A stretch of 64,000 nucleotides of DNA from Rhipicephalus microplus (taxonomy: Eukaryota; Arthropoda; Arachnida; Ixodida; Ixodidae), in NCBI RefSeq assembly GCF_043290135.1, contig NC_134707.1, forward strand, positions 71,353,906-71,417,905. The letters run 5' to 3'. The position numbers and the translations under genes were made by a program. Below the pieces are notes generated by a model. The model did no database searches. It was given only the letters and a program-made list of their open reading frames with translations, and was not told the origin of the DNA. Shown one piece after another: positions 50,181 through 62,413 of this stretch; position 1 is the first letter of the stretch; each line of letters begins with the position of its first letter.

Positions 50181-53100
50181 GACAACTGCTCATAACAGCT
50201 CACATGCGCCGAGAAAGTTGTAGCTGGTACGTTCAAATCCAAATTTTGTAAGCCATTATGTTCACGTGCACTGCCTAAACACAAGGCACAATATTCAATC
50301 TTTACCTAATTTAAAATATAGTTATAATAGATATCCCTGATCTTTGAAATGCAATGTTTACTCAGCCAGAGCACTCATTGTTTTCGGAAGTAAGCATGGA
50401 GTACGACAATACATCCACTGCTTTTATGAAATCGTATTCATTAATTTAATCTTCCCCCTAAACTCAATTCTACACGTTGGTCCAACTCTGCCATTGCGAA
50501 AAAGGTTGTTAAGGTCCAGTAGATGAAGGAACACATGCTTTTGTGCTCCACAAGTGGAAATCCATTTCATAAAGTTTCGAAACGTTTACTGAACCTGTTC
50601 AAGCATATCAGGAAGCCCGAATAGTCGCGCACAATTTTGTATTCTTTTGTTTTGTTTGCATAAAAAAGCAAAGCTTGCCAATAAACATTCGTTTTCATTT
50701 GGATATATGCCTAAATTGATCCAGCTTGTAGCAGCAGCCATTGGTCGTTTGTCTTTGAGTATCTATAGGGTCCACTCCCACCGGCCGGCTGGGAAACCTT
50801 AGTGAGGATAGATAACAATTTCACCACTGAATAGTGTTGCTCAGTCCTGAACGACTTCTTGTACCCACATCCTCTGAGGAAGCCTTTGCTTGAAGGAAAC
50901 TTTATTTTGCAGTTTGTCACCTTCCCCATTCACAAGTCCAGAATAGTTGGAGCATTCTGGAGTCTCGGTATGTGTATATTCTTGAGTGGCGTGTGCATTA
51001 TCCAAACGTAACCATTATTGAGAATGTGTGAGGCACCATCAAAACGTCATTGTTAAACCAGCAGCTCTCTCGACTCTCGGGGGATGCCCTGTGCGTCCTG
51101 TACAGTGCATCTCTCTCGACCCTGGGTAGATGCAAAGCCAACCGCGGCCTTTGAACATATTGTACAGCTCTCAGCCAGGCAGGATGAGGACTGTCCTTTA
51201 CGCTGCCGGAGATGCCACCCGTTACGGAAGCGCAAAATCGCTCTAGAGCGAATTTCGCGCAAAGCTGCGATCCGTGTTATTTTGGCGTTGCATAACAGCA
51301 GACCTGCAATTACGCTCACCTCCATGCTGCGACGTCAACGAGGAGTACGAGTATGTGCGGTGTCGAATGGCCTTATTTTGTTTCAGCCATAAACGTTCTT
51401 GGCCTATATTGTTCTAGAATAAACTATCGATCTACTCTTCTTTTAATAGAGCTCCAATGTTTCGTTTCAATGTTCACATGAGAAAAAGCCGAGATATTTT
51501 CGTCTATAAAACACGAAAACGAATACTTTTTTTCAGCGAGTTGCATGCAAAACCGTTGCTATATCATTGTAATCTATACGTTTTAAAGTGAGCATTCTAA
51601 CTGTCTTGCATATTATTGAATAATAAAGCTCAAGCTATCATATGCCTGCGATAAAGGCCGTAGAACAATAGCCAAGGAATAACCATCAATACGCCCTTTT
51701 TAAGAATGCATGTGAAATTCTCGTACTCACTAGAGTCGTTCAAGCCGACAAGGAAATGTCTGCGCTAACGTTGTTTTGTGAATTAATCTAAAAAAATATT
51801 GACTTTGTTGCCACTTCCTTGTTGTTGTTGCCACTATCGATTACCTTCAATTCAAACCTACGAAACTGCATTATTCCTGAGCTTTCTCTTAAGAAGTGCA
51901 CTTCATTACCGTTTGTAACATGACGGCCTGCAAGTTGCGACATAAATCTAAAGGCTGTTTTGGCTGCAGAAAATACGTCACATTACAACGAAAGCACATC
52001 GAAACGCACTATATTCACCAAGACCATATCACTTTTCAAAAAAAAATGTGGAATAGTTTGTGTTGCAAGTCCCATTGTGGTAAAGAATCGCTTTTAAAGG
52101 CTTCGCGAAAGCTCACTGTCCACTTTAGTCCTTCTCGAGATACGATTCAGCGTCTGTTGTTCAAGCCATAGCAAGATGGCTATAAAATACTTTTCCGCGC
52201 TTCTGCGCAATAGATCTCAAGAGAAGCTCTGCAGTGCACAATGTGTTAGTGAAAGAAATTTTACCCCATTGTGTGGGACGTGCGAGACATACACCGTAAG
52301 AATGAATTTATGGCTCACAATTATCTCCTCGAGTTTAGAGCCACATGTATTATCTCTGTTTCGCCATTACTAAAGCAAAACATCGACGTTGTTTTCTGAT
52401 AGCGTGAGTTGTAAGACATCTCCGTACTTGTAAATAACGTAGTCGTCTTTTCAAAAATTGCTGAAGAATCTACGCCTTTTGCGCATTGTTTCAGGAGTAC
52501 TGCGATCAGGTCATTCCACACTATACCAAAAAAACTTGCCTTTTTTGTATTGATTGCAAGGTCCCCAGATATATCTTGTGTGCTAAAATATTACAATCAT
52601 GCCTATTATTGAGAGTTTTTTAATATATTTCTAATCAGAACCATTTTGAACACGCTTTTTAACGACTGAAGTACCAGTAGATTGGTAGAAAAAAATGCAC
52701 CACACTTTCTGAATTATAAAGTGTGTTCGGCAGACATTTGCGCCTTTTGAGACGTGATTGGCCTCAATAAAACAGAAAGCGTGCCTCTTATATCTTGCAT
52801 GATAGAGCATGCTGTACCTAGTGAAGTTACCCAACCTAAGCGTGAGCGCTGTAGAGTTCGACGCGAGGTGCGACCGTACGCCACAGTGGGCACCTGGCAC
52901 AGTGCCAGGGCACGGATGGATGGACGTCAGCATGAGACGCTAAAAGCTATTGCCTTGGTAAATACAAAATGTTGCTTTATGCTGTAGGACAACACATTCT
53001 GTAGGCATATACACTTAGCCACGGCTAGCACACGTTATTGCACATCTCAAACATGGTACTGAGGACGGTAAAATCTAAGTGCAGGTGACTGCATTAAAAT

Positions 53101-56100
53101 ATACTAGCAGACCTAGGTGTACCGCACTGTTCAATAACGAGATGAATGGCTTTACTGCTGAAAAGAATAATTGGTCAGCACACGATGACTTAACGGATAT
53201 TCATCGTGGTGCAACTTCAAAGAGGGAAAATAGGTGTCAGTGTCTGCACAATATGGTGTACTTATGCGTGCAACATCTTTATTTTGTTATTCAGGCTAAA
53301 ACAACGCGGTGACCCTGATATTCAACATGTCTCCATTTACTTACAGGAATAAAGTAATCTGACAAAGTCCTATATTTGTCGTTCTCAACGTGCTGCCATC
53401 TGCGATAGACGTGATAGGCAACAACGCGGCTGAGAATTTGCCTTTAAGCTGGTCGCAAAGGCACGCGGAAAGAGGTGCTGGTTTGTTGTCTTCTCTACGG
53501 AAAGGCACTTGGTGAATTGAGCGAGTTGCATTAGGGGCGGTAACTTTCGGCAAGCACCAACAACTTTATTCTAGGTGCAGTGAATAACAGCCCTTGAAAA
53601 ACAATTTCGATATGCCACCATCTGGTTCTCGTCGACCATTTGAACGCCTTGAACCCTACCAAACAAAGTTAGTGCGAAACTTTATCCTAAATAAATTATT
53701 TTGGTAAACTAAATGTTTTTTTAGTAATTGTGACATATTGGAACCAGAAGGTCTCTCTTATTTTGCAACGCCCCCAAGAGTCAATAATACATAAAGCAAA
53801 TTTCAAAAATTGAAAATCACGTTGCTTGCTTAAAGTTTCTAAAGAAGATCTGCAATATATATACACTAGTGCCAATGCGTGTATAAAATAATAGTCCTCA
53901 ATTTCACTCTGTTACAACTTGGTTCGTAAGAATGATTCAAGAAAGATAATAAAGTTTTTTTTTCCTAGAGTCATGATATCGTAGCGTGAAACCTCTTTTG
54001 TAGAAATATTATTTGCATATTCACCACAAATAAGTATACTGACACTAATAATGTATTTTTATACATGATAACTGCAATTGTTGTGTCCTGTGGAAGAAGA
54101 ATCTAGAACTTCTGAGGAGACAAAAGTGTGTTCAACCCGTAGCTATTCAGGGCATGAAAACTTAAAATATCTCAAGGCATATTTTATGGCAGTAGGGCAG
54201 TAAGAGAGCGATGGAATACATACGAGGCTTCAAGTGACGTTTTGGGTCTGGTGGACCTGTTTAAGAAAAATATAGAGGTCATGAACGTCATGTTGTCATG
54301 ATTTCATATTTCAATAAAATGCAAAATTTTTTATTCATATGAACTGTCTGTGCATTACGTTAATGCGAAGCGTTTTCAGTGTCAGGACAACAAAATTCAT
54401 CTTTTCAGTACTTTATTTATGTTTCAATACTTTTGTACTTGACTCTGTCAGTGCTGCCAGAGATTTACGAGGACAGAAACTTATCTTTTATTTTTGTTGT
54501 GAATTTTGTGCGAAGATGTCTATGACTGCAAGCGAAAGTGACGTCAAAGGTTGTGAAGGATCTTTGTGTGTTATTCACAGCTACAGGTGCGTGCGAAACA
54601 CATCCTTCAATCCCGCACACAATCTTAGAGGACCATTGCTTCTTGGGTAGCATTTTTGTTGACGTTGTAAAATAATTCACTAATTTGAGCACTTAGGTAC
54701 TTACTAACGCGCAATACAACCAATACTCAGTTGGCGTTTATATATGCTTCATAATGAAACAAAAATATTCATTTTCTTCAGTCGAAGTTTGTTTACAGCT
54801 TGTATTTTCATCGTGCGCTTTGCAGTGATTTTTACTGCAATAGTAAATTTCTGCTGTGCAGTATCAAATAGGCGCAACTGGTGTATTTTTCTGTACTCCC
54901 GTTACATCTAAGAGTGATACAACATGTGCCTAGCATGTAGGTGTAAACGAAACCTACCTCAGTGGATAAGAAAAAAAGCAGATACATTTAATAAAAAATT
55001 CTCAATTTGTGAAGAAGTCTGCTCATAAGCATACGTATATTCAGACTAGACGTGGCATTGTTCGCCCGCATGCTTGATCATAGAATCTTTTAAGAATTGT
55101 GAAACCTTCACACAAGGACACTGGCGGCACTTATTTTGAGTAATCTGATTTTGGGGGAGGAAGGGGCTGTTATGCTTCTCATTTTTCAAAATATTCAACA
55201 ATACTACTGAGATTATTCCTTTTTAAAATGAGTAAACCGGAAGAAATTACCTATAAAATACAAAAAACAGGATCATATTTGCAGCACGTTTATACATTGT
55301 TATTTCAGCTAGCGCTATATCACGAGTACACAAAACAAATTTCTTATGGTTGGTTCGACGAAAAATTGAAAGCATCATAAAAAGGCGATACGTACCAGGC
55401 TTCAAAAGACGACTTGGGGGCGGTGGTTCTTTTGAGAATTTGAGAAAAAAAAACAGGCATATGCACAATTATCGCAACGCTTAGTTTGTAGAATTTTGTT
55501 TCGTATTTTTAGCAGATCGGCTCAATAAATGTTCTTCCCACTTTGTGCGGTGAACCTTGCAGCAGTTGAGAACATATTTTTTTTATTTCGAAAAGAAATA
55601 CGTAGAAAATAGCGTGCCCCCTGTACATCTATGACGCCATGGCAAACAGTGATTTGGTGCAACATAATTTGTCCCAGTGTATGCAGACACCTTCATTACT
55701 CAAAGGCACCATTATATGGCTGGCTTTATTAAGGGGTACCGGGTCTCTTTAAACAGAGCAACGAAGATGTAAATATATATCGCACGATAAAGGCAATCAA
55801 GGAAAATCAGTAGGTAGTAGTACTGTTTATTAGTTTATATACTTGAAGACACAATTCCGATATATCCACCCAGTTCTGACCTGTAAAAATGAGTGCGTAT
55901 TCCACGAGCACAGAAAGCTTGACTGCATGATGCTTAGTGATAGTAGACGACACATTTATATAGGAACAGCTTAACTGCGTAGCTTCTACACACATCGACA
56001 CTCAGGCGTTTGCTTGCGGAAGCGTCCTCTGTCAAACCTTTCCCAGCAGTGCCGGAGAAAATGAGAGGCAATAACAATATCATTATTACCCGCATAAACT

Positions 56101-57136
56101 AACTCGCATTGCCACTGCCCTTTAAAGCGCTTAAAGCACAACGTCTCCCAGCTGTAATATAAAAAAAAAAGAACTCGTCGCAATTTGTTTTCTTTACAAT
56201 ATAATATTTGTGATCAGCTATGCGAGATGCACTGTTTTCGCATTTCACTAAGAAAGGAAGGTTTGCATATTCTCAAGTGTCACAGTCCAGTAGTGCGTGC
56301 ACATTATTGAACAATATATTGTAAACAATTTCTATAAGAGCATGTATTGCTGCCTCTTTTACTATCAACAATCTAAAAGAACAGAGAAGAAATACGTACT
56401 TTTCATCCCTTTAACAGGCGTGTGGTAGGTTCCAGGTCCTAAATACAGTGTAAGATAGACGAATTAAAATATTTTATAGCTTACAGAGCATAACACAGAG
56501 TGTTATTTTTACAATCACCTTTAATACTTACGCCTAAGTTCGTTGTTCTAGGGGAGAAACAAAAAGCGGAGAAAGGGTATTCTAAACTAACACATCATGC
56601 GCCATGCAATCGATACCGTTTGTTTACTCGTGGTCATGAATGGTCAAGAAAAACAGTCCCACAAATTCGATCTAAACATCTTGCCAGTAATGTTTCCATT
56701 CCGCAACCACATTATATTTTTTTCTAGCTATGCTCGCTTTTCAAATATGACCAACTGCAATTTTCTACAACATTTAATGAATAAGGCGTAACGTATATCA
56801 ACTCCACTACATTGTGAAATGTTTATTCGGTGAAGCATTGAACCTAAAAATCAGAGCCGCTGCCACAAGACATACTGTGCCTTATAAAGGGCTCCTTTTC
56901 TTAGTCAGAAGGTGCGTTTTGCAGACACCTAAAATGGCTTCGTGGACCCGGTGGGTTCTATGGACATCACTTGAGAACCACTGACCAAGATAGTGTGGCA
57001 TCTTGGCACTTTTCAAGCTGACCAGGGCTGTGAGTGCTGGCCATGACGTCCTCACATTCATTGCAGAAGATGTTTTAATATTTTCTACGGGCGATCAACA
57101 CCTCTCTTAGGACAGGTGAGAAACTGTTCAGTATAT
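50181..57136. other. About 7 kb without recognised gene or element
   Basis: AT-rich with many short open frames. The longest ones (51084-51392, 52631-52933, 54339-54650) have no recognised domain. A modestly GC-richer patch at 51060-51380 is open on both strands, which is expected from composition. Confidence 0.5.
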
Positions 57137-57210
57137 AGCTGCTCACAATCTAGTGATAACAAGAAAAAGACACAGCTGCTCACAATCTAGTGATAACAAG
57201 AAAAAGACAC
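57137..57210 (+). repeat. Perfect 37-bp tandem duplication
   Basis: Two identical 37-base units (57137-57173 and 57174-57210) beginning agctgctcacaatctagtga. The lack of mismatches implies a very recent duplication or an assembly artefact. Confidence 0.95.
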
Positions 57211-57365
57211 ACCAATAGTTATAGACAACTAGTTACATCAAACTCATTTTAGCAATGCAAATCACAGTAATGAAATGCTGCATGCAATCAAGTGCATGGT
57301 TCAGCAAATAATTGAATAAATATAATACAACGAAGGTGATTTGAAATGAAGCATTCTCAAGTACT

Positions 57366-57431
57366 TGCCTATTTTCACGATTCTGTGAAAATAGGCATTC
57401 ATGTAAACAGGCAAAATTCATTTTGCCTGTT
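57366..57431 (+). repeat. Two adjacent perfect hairpins
   Basis: Hairpin 1: tgcctattttcac (57366-57378) with gtgaaaataggca (57385-57397), six-base loop. Hairpin 2: aacaggcaaaa (57406-57416) with ttttgcctgtt (57421-57431), four-base loop. Eight bases separate them. Confidence 0.9.
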
Positions 57432-57931
57432 CGAAAACTAATCCTTCTACTACATAATGTGTAGTGCCTGCATTACCATCTTTGTGGTACCATGTCATGC
57501 AACAACGTCGCTATCACTCCTTTGTTTTCAAGGCAATAAAGCAACATCACTTGTATAGTAGTTTCAGTAATGCTAGTTTGTCGTAACATCATATTTTCTG
57601 CCACAAATATGCAACACTCAGGCAAAACAACCTCAAGACCAAGGACTGCGGTCGTGAAGTAGCAGCATTGGCTGATATCAGGGACAGGCCAGGAGGCTCA
57701 GGGTATCTGGGTCGAGTGAGGATGTCTTCCAATGTGAGTACAACTTATCATACAGCTTGAAATGTCATTGTACCGCTCTTTTTTTACAACGAGTATTGGC
57801 CCCTTTACTTCGTTTGTGGTGAAGCCTACCAATTCACGAATTTCAATATGAAGTCATAGTGGAGGAATTTTAAAGATGATACTCTTTGATCGGGACTTTC
57901 AACGCCAAAATTTTGGTCTGTCTTTCTACCT

Positions 57932-58042
<111 letters not shown>

Positions 58043-58094
58043 CATTTCTCTGTTCGTCCACGGTAACAATTTCACTAAAAGGACCTAACGATAC

Positions 58095-58680
58095 CTTGAA
58101 CGGCCAACCATATCCGCAGCGCCTACCAATTTTGCTCAAGTTTCAGCGTTCATATTTGTGCGATTGTCAATTAAAAAGCAATTGCGCATATTTGAGGCAC
58201 CATAACAATACGTAAATGTTTGTATTTGTGTCTTTATACCAGAGAAGGCACACACAAGTAATCCTAAGGACCGTAGCGTTATCACACTGCGATGACTGCT
58301 CAACGCGATGCTCAAAAAGGCAAGTGTTTTCAGTACTTTACTAAGATGACGTGGTGGTGGCACTTGCTTGTCGCTTTACGTTCGTCTCCTTATCGCCTAC
58401 AAGACAAGTGCGCATCTTTCTCCGTGGGTGCTCACGCCTTCCTTTGTTTTCGAAGATAACTGTCAGATGGCGCCCGTGTCTAACGTAACTCTATGCGCTC
58501 GTTCGCCATCGCTGCAGGGATTGAGACTCTCTAACGCAGCGCTTCCAGAATACAACGCACCAATTTTCTCGCCCGGAACATCAAATAAACCTTTTGTTCC
58601 CGCCCTCCACACGCCAGACTATCGTCTTTCGTCGACATTTGAAGTGAAACGTGCAGATACGGGGCCAATTTTTTGTATTT
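58095..58680 (+). mobile_element. Dispersed repeat module B, copy 2
   Basis: Homologous to 34297-34830 in the same orientation, with an extra 50 bp at the left. No open frame is shared between copies, so it is a non-coding repeat of unknown class. Confidence 0.75.
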
Positions 58681-60400
58681 AGACCTTTTCAAATCTGTGA
58701 CGCCCATGTATTTGGAACAAAGCTGGGTGTATAGCCTTCTTTTATTGAGTCATTTTTTTGTGTCAGTCTATAAATCTTAATTTTCAATGTACGTTACTCT
58801 CTATGTACCACACAGTGAGAAAAATAGCGGAATACGTACGAGGAACGGGTGCGGGTGGTGCTCCAGGTCTGAACTTCAGTTTAGCGTATATCGGATGACC
58901 TGTCACATGAACAAAATATGTCAGAACCGAAACATAATGGTCAGTGAGAAAACTGCATCCTCACTTTATTATCACTACAACATATAATCATCATGTGCAT
59001 TCTCACTTTTGCAATCATTGCCTAACAGTGCGACTCATTTCCTGGCTCTTGTTTTATATATCAGCAAAAGCTACGCATGGTTGTATAAGGTACGATTAAA
59101 TTAATGAAGAAGAAGTTTTTGTGTTTTCAATGAAGCCTTGATGTTATGCTGGGTAGATAAATGAAAATAAAGTGCTCAGTGCTGTGTATTGGGCGAAATA
59201 AAGTACATACATTTATTCCAGTTGTGGTTGATAGCATGGCTACATAAACACTCCTGTTTTATAGTGTACCCTTAGTTTTCTAGAAAATATATGAAAGTGA
59301 TAACAATGGTAGAGAATAAGATAAAGGCTCGCAAATGTCAGAACGCATGGCTTTTTGAGCCGTTTATAACGCGATTCTGTTAAAGACCTCCGTTTTACAT
59401 ATTATCTAGTGTCTTCGGCATAGTTGATGTCCTTGGTTGTAAGGCAAAGTGCTGCGTGTGGACTGTCGGGGAGAATTCAAAGTAGACGAGAAAGACGAAA
59501 TAAGCTGAAAGACGTGCGCACCTTCACTTTCGTTGAGGCACAATTGACTGTGTGGCGTGCCTAAGAGAAGAGAGGCTGGAGATTGCAAAGGCGGTAGGAA
59601 CTCGGCCCGATGAAACTGTGGCGTTCAACGCTTGTTGGCGTCGAAAGAGACGGTTGCTTGATGCGGTTTGTTTGCATTCCTTGTAGGAGCGGCGATGATT
59701 CACCACGGGTTTACCGCTGTTTGAGTTAGGAACGCACGCTGCGTGAGTTAGGAAGGCGTGCACATGAAGGCTCCCTGACACGGGCGTTCACTTAGACACA
59801 CGTGGTGAGTGCATCGCTAGATACCTACCTATTCCTGAGAGAAAACATGTTGGTGCATGAAATCTTTTACGTAGACGTCGGGAGTGCATCGAGACACGAA
59901 AAATAATTGGTCACACGCGTAGGCATTCTCTTATGCTACTGAGCTGTCGAGGCACTTGTGAAAGATTCTGTTTCTTGGCAATGCTTTTGGCTGTAGTATT
60001 TGAAAATATTAGTGCAGCGTGTTCACCCCTTCTGCCGTGAGCAAACTCTACCCGTACGAACGCTGAGAAACCAGTGGCGTAAGGCATTGTTTGTACTTTG
60101 CCACAACGAAGGAACAGTCAGCAATACTTGATGTTGAACTTCACGTCGAGGTTGAGATGTGAGGTCTGCTACAAAAGTGTACAACCTTCGACTGAAGGAA
60201 CAACTAAGGGAACAACTGGGATGTCGGAAACCAGATCGTCCTCAGTATACTATTTTTGCGACTCCAAGCTGTTCTCTCATGGGCGCTACAATTGTTGGTA
60301 TAATTCCGACAGGCCTCTTTCAAAAGATAGTTTTCCTCATCTGTTGCGGCCGCAATGTCCTGTTTTTTGTGAAAATGTGCTCCTTTTAATGGCGCCCTAC
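58681..60400. other. No gene recognised
   Basis: The stretch 59406-59790 is slightly GC-richer with overlapping open frames on the minus strand, none recognised. Confidence 0.5.
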
Positions 60401-60640
60401 CGTGGTTTTCTTGTGGTAAAGATACTCGGCTTCTAACCCGCAAATCGTGGGATTGAATCCAGGCTGCAGTGGCTGTATTTTTGATGGAGGCAATAATGCT
60501 TTAGTCCCGTGTGCTCAGATTTGTGTGCATGTTGAAGAACCACAGCTGGTCAAAGTTTCCAGAGCCCTCCATCACGGCGTCTTTATTATATATATGGTGG
60601 TTTTGGGTCGTTGAACCCCACATATCACTCAATCATCCTT
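60401..60640 (+). mobile_element. tRNA-derived SINE, third family, diverged copy
   Basis: Aligns with 47151-47413: a tgtggtaaagatactcggct head, box-B-like gtgggattgaatcc, tcccgtgtgctcagat, ggtcaaagtttcc and agagccctccatcacgg core, and a catatcactcaatca tail. Box A is degraded. Confidence 0.85.
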
Positions 60641-60715
60641 TCAATGATCTCTCGATTCTCGGAAGCCGCCCGAAGTAGCAGGGAATCGTATCAAGGGAGT
60701 AAAAAGCTTCTTGAA

Positions 60716-61300
60716 CTACAGAAATCTGTTTTTTTTTTGTCTAAAAGAAGCAGCCCTAATTAGGTGAAAGGAACGTTCTAAAGCATTGTTGTGGTTCATG
60801 TGCCAATTTCCTGTTGACCGATACTCAGGTCTCCGGCACCGCAGCATCACGTAGGTGATGCAAAGCATGCCTGAAGTAATCTTCGGTGATATTTGAACCT
60901 CTGGTGCGTACTCGTGGGGAACCACACCGCGGAAATCAAACAATTCCTTCAGCATCACTTTCGCGTTGCTGCCCACTTGGTGGTATTTCTGTGGTCTTAT
61001 TGACATATATTTCTTCCACGGTGACGACTGCGATTTTCTTTCCGGATCGTATCTATACACTTGAGACTCATCCCTAGTGATGACGGTGTTCGTGAAGTTG
61101 GGGTAGCGGTTCATGAAGTCCGCAAATTCGTGTGACTCTGAGACTTCACGAAGTCTCAATTGCTCAACAGTGAGAAGCTTTAGCACGAGTGTTGCCGCAA
61201 GCCTTTTGATGCCCGAATCTTCCGTCATATGACATCTGCAGAAAGAGAGATGATGCCAACTTCTTAGGCAATTTCTCAGGTAGCTGCCGGTGTGCAACAA
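60716..61300 (-). pseudogene. Mariner-like transposase fragment
   Basis: A 194-codon open frame on the minus strand. It follows mariner transposases from the region before the linker (GIKRLAATLVLKLLTVEQ) through the first catalytic block, which reads VITRDESQVY where mariners have TGDE, then YDPERKSQS, ELFDFRGVVPHEY and a second block reading MNHNNALE where mariners have HDNAP. The G-to-R and D-to-N changes at the two catalytic blocks, and the missing ends, mean it is inactive. Remnants of the N-terminal part may extend to about 61460 in other frames. No terminal inverted repeats found. Confidence 0.8.
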
Positions 61301-61624
61301 AGCATTTCATTCGGCAACGATCTAGTAATATCGGTAGATTCACAGCGGGATGGAGCGTGTTTCACCCTCTACCAGTGTATGGTCGTCTTTCGGCCGAGTG
61401 TACCCCTGCTGAATCTGCTTCCTGCTTGTAGCATCGTTTCTGAAAGCCGTCTGAATCTACCTAAAAGTTTCTACTAGGCTGCCACTCAGTTTCTCTCAAC
61501 ATTGATGCAGTATCACTGTTTCATCCGTTCCCTCCTTTTCCTTTCAGTAGAAAAAACTCGGCAGATACCTCACATACTCGGAATTGACGGTTTGCGAAGC
61601 ATTCAGAGGAAACGTGACCGGGTT

Positions 61625-62175
61625 GTAGTTTTTTTATTGAGCGACACGTTATAAAATGATCCTAATATAACCGCAAATGTTGCTCGCACACTCATAAGAA
61701 GAACAGTTTTATATGTTTATATAACTCGTTGTTTGGGCTTTCGCAGCTATTTTCCCTGGGAAGTGAGTATTAGTAATGCCAGAAACGATAAGCTGATAAG
61801 AAGCACAGGTGCTTGTGAGCATCGCAATCCTGGATGGTTCTACTGAAATCAACTTCAGGGTGTGGCACCTAACTACAATTGATGATAACCCGGAATGAAG
61901 GCTGTATGATAGCAGTACATATGTAATGTTCGTAAAATTTGTTAGCCAGTTCTGCAACTACAGTTGGCGTTTCATGATCATTGGGCTCTATTTGAAAAGT
62001 AGCCACGAAGCCTGGCATGGCTTTGTAGTAGATTGCTTTATTGTCTCGCAAAATGCCGAGGTAAGACTCCTGCTGGTATCCTGATAGATGTTTTTTAATG
62101 GTTTGAGTGAATGCTGCCGATGTCAGCTTTTACTTGACGCTCACGGGTTAAAATCGTCCATGTCTGTTTAGACAG
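61625..62175 (+). mobile_element. Dispersed repeat module A, uninterrupted copy
   Basis: Homologous to 33765-34296 and to the short resumption after 34830. The join gctgccgatgtcagctttta...gacgctcacggg is continuous here, whereas at 34.3 kb module B lies between these two parts. Confidence 0.65.
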
Positions 62176-62179
62176 TTTT

Positions 62180-62413
62180 TGGGTAGATAATACGTGTCAA
62201 TCGCCTGTGGCACATAGCCTCCTACCAGTGGCAAATACCCGCGCATCTCGCCGTTTCTGCGTAAATACTACGTGTCAATCCCTTGTGGCACATAACGGCA
62301 TAACCGTAGAACATACCCGGCTATCTCAACGTTCCTGGGTAGATACTAAGTGGCAATCACCTGTGGCACATAGCCGCATACCAGTGCTACATGCACGCCC
62401 GTGCGTATGGGCC
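62180..62413 (+). repeat. Minisatellite, three units of 78 bp (module C)
   Basis: Units start at 62180, 62258 and 62336, each with tg(g/c)gta(g/a)ata near the start and a tgtggcacata core. 78 is a multiple of three, so the open frame 62207-62440 repeats a 26-residue pattern. With no start context or domain I do not call it a gene. Confidence 0.85.

Noticed and set aside
51053..51392. Possible gene from overlapping ORFs on both strands
   Set aside because: No recognisable domain, and the patch is merely GC-richer than its surroundings.
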